Shown: in pieces, positions 5,303 through 5,516 of the stretch
Layout: the number at the start of each line of letters is the position of its first letter
Position numbering within the stretch: the first letter of the stretch is position 1
From: Actinomycetota bacterium
GTDB lineage: Bacteria > Actinomycetota > Actinomycetes > S36-B12 > UBA10799
DNA length: 5,516 bases
Assembly: GCA_030837445.1 (NCBI GenBank)
Contig: JAUPKM010000490.1
Location: 1-5,516 of the forward strand
Reading direction: 5' to 3'
Translations under genes and position numbers: made by a program
The notes under the pieces: model-generated
Told to the model about the DNA's origin: nothing
What the model saw: only the letters and a program-made list of their open reading frames with translations
Database searches by the model: none

Positions 5303-5516
5303 TCAGCCGGTGTTGCGCATCCCGTTGACGATGCCGTTGATGGTCAACGACACCGCTCGCTGGAGATCGGCCGGCACCTCTTCACCAGCAGCGGCATGCG
5401 CCCGCACCCGGGATAGCAGCTCCACCTGCAGCTGATGCAACGGCAGCAGGCTCTCGTCTCGGATTGACAGGCTTCGGGCCAGGGTCTGTTGGTCCGCGAG
5501 CAGTTCCGAGGATCCG
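5303..5516 (-). CDS. ppc: Phosphoenolpyruvate carboxylase, C-terminal end
   Basis: The minus strand from 5515 down to the TGA at 5305-5303 encodes 70 residues; the rest of the roughly 900-residue enzyme lies beyond the window. Seen: SLSIRDESLLPLHQLQVELLSRVR (about 15-38), matching the family's SIRLRNPYxDPLxxLQVELL block, and SLTINGIVNGMRNTG at the very end. Termination in (G)xRNTG is a strong signature of PEP carboxylase, whose C-terminus reaches the active site. The enzyme adds bicarbonate to PEP to give oxaloacetate and orthophosphate, refilling the TCA cycle in the cytosol. DESLL in place of the usual RNPYxD is a modest divergence seen in the block otherwise aligned. It converges on the nitroreductase gene. 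The assignment rests on a short but highly characteristic tail. Confidence 0.88.
   Translation of the reverse strand, partial: GSSELLADQQTLARSLSIRDESLLPLHQLQVELLSRVRAHAAAGEEVPADLQRAVSLTINGIVNGMRNTG

Overview
The window is high-GC DNA (well over 60% G+C by eye) with densely packed genes on both strands. The mix of genes suggests an actinobacterium: a wax ester synthase/diacylglycerol acyltransferase (WS/DGAT), an actinobacterial-style phosphoenolpyruvate carboxylase tail, TANNNT-type -10 boxes and apparent leaderless starts. The genus cannot be fixed from this sequence. No rRNA, tRNA, transposase, CRISPR array or phage gene was seen. This looks like ordinary chromosome.

Layout. Positions 1-706 (minus) hold the N-terminal 235 residues of a class III PLP aminotransferase resembling glutamate-1-semialdehyde aminomutase, cut off by the window edge. 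Positions 851-1819 (minus) hold a complete pirin-family bicupin protein with its metal ligands intact. Positions 2017-3426 (plus) hold a complete WS/DGAT acyltransferase. Positions 3440-4519 (minus) hold a complete family 2 glycosyltransferase of the polyprenyl-phosphate sugar type, with an Arg/Asp-rich tail where relatives have membrane helices. Positions 4594-5247 (plus) hold a complete FMN nitroreductase. Positions 5303-5516 (minus) hold the last 70 residues of phosphoenolpyruvate carboxylase (ppc). Both partial genes lie at the window edges and were read by translating the minus strand directly.

Gene relations. There is no obvious shared pathway and no long operon. The arrangement is alternating: pirin and WS/DGAT diverge from 1820-2016, WS/DGAT and the glycosyltransferase converge with 13 bp between stops, the glycosyltransferase and nitroreductase diverge from 4520-4593, and the nitroreductase and ppc converge with 55 bp between them. 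No gene-free stretch exceeds about 200 bp.

The most interesting signals are regulatory. One is an 18-bp near-perfect palindrome (1856-1873) that covers the predicted pirin -10 box and resembles a MarR-type operator. The other is a pair of almost identical 15-bp elements in inverted orientation (4520-4534 and 4579-4593). Each consists of a TANNNT box followed by CGAGGG placed directly against the start codon, one for the glycosyltransferase and one for the nitroreductase, which suggests twin divergent leaderless promoters. I found no convincing evidence of a new multi-gene system.
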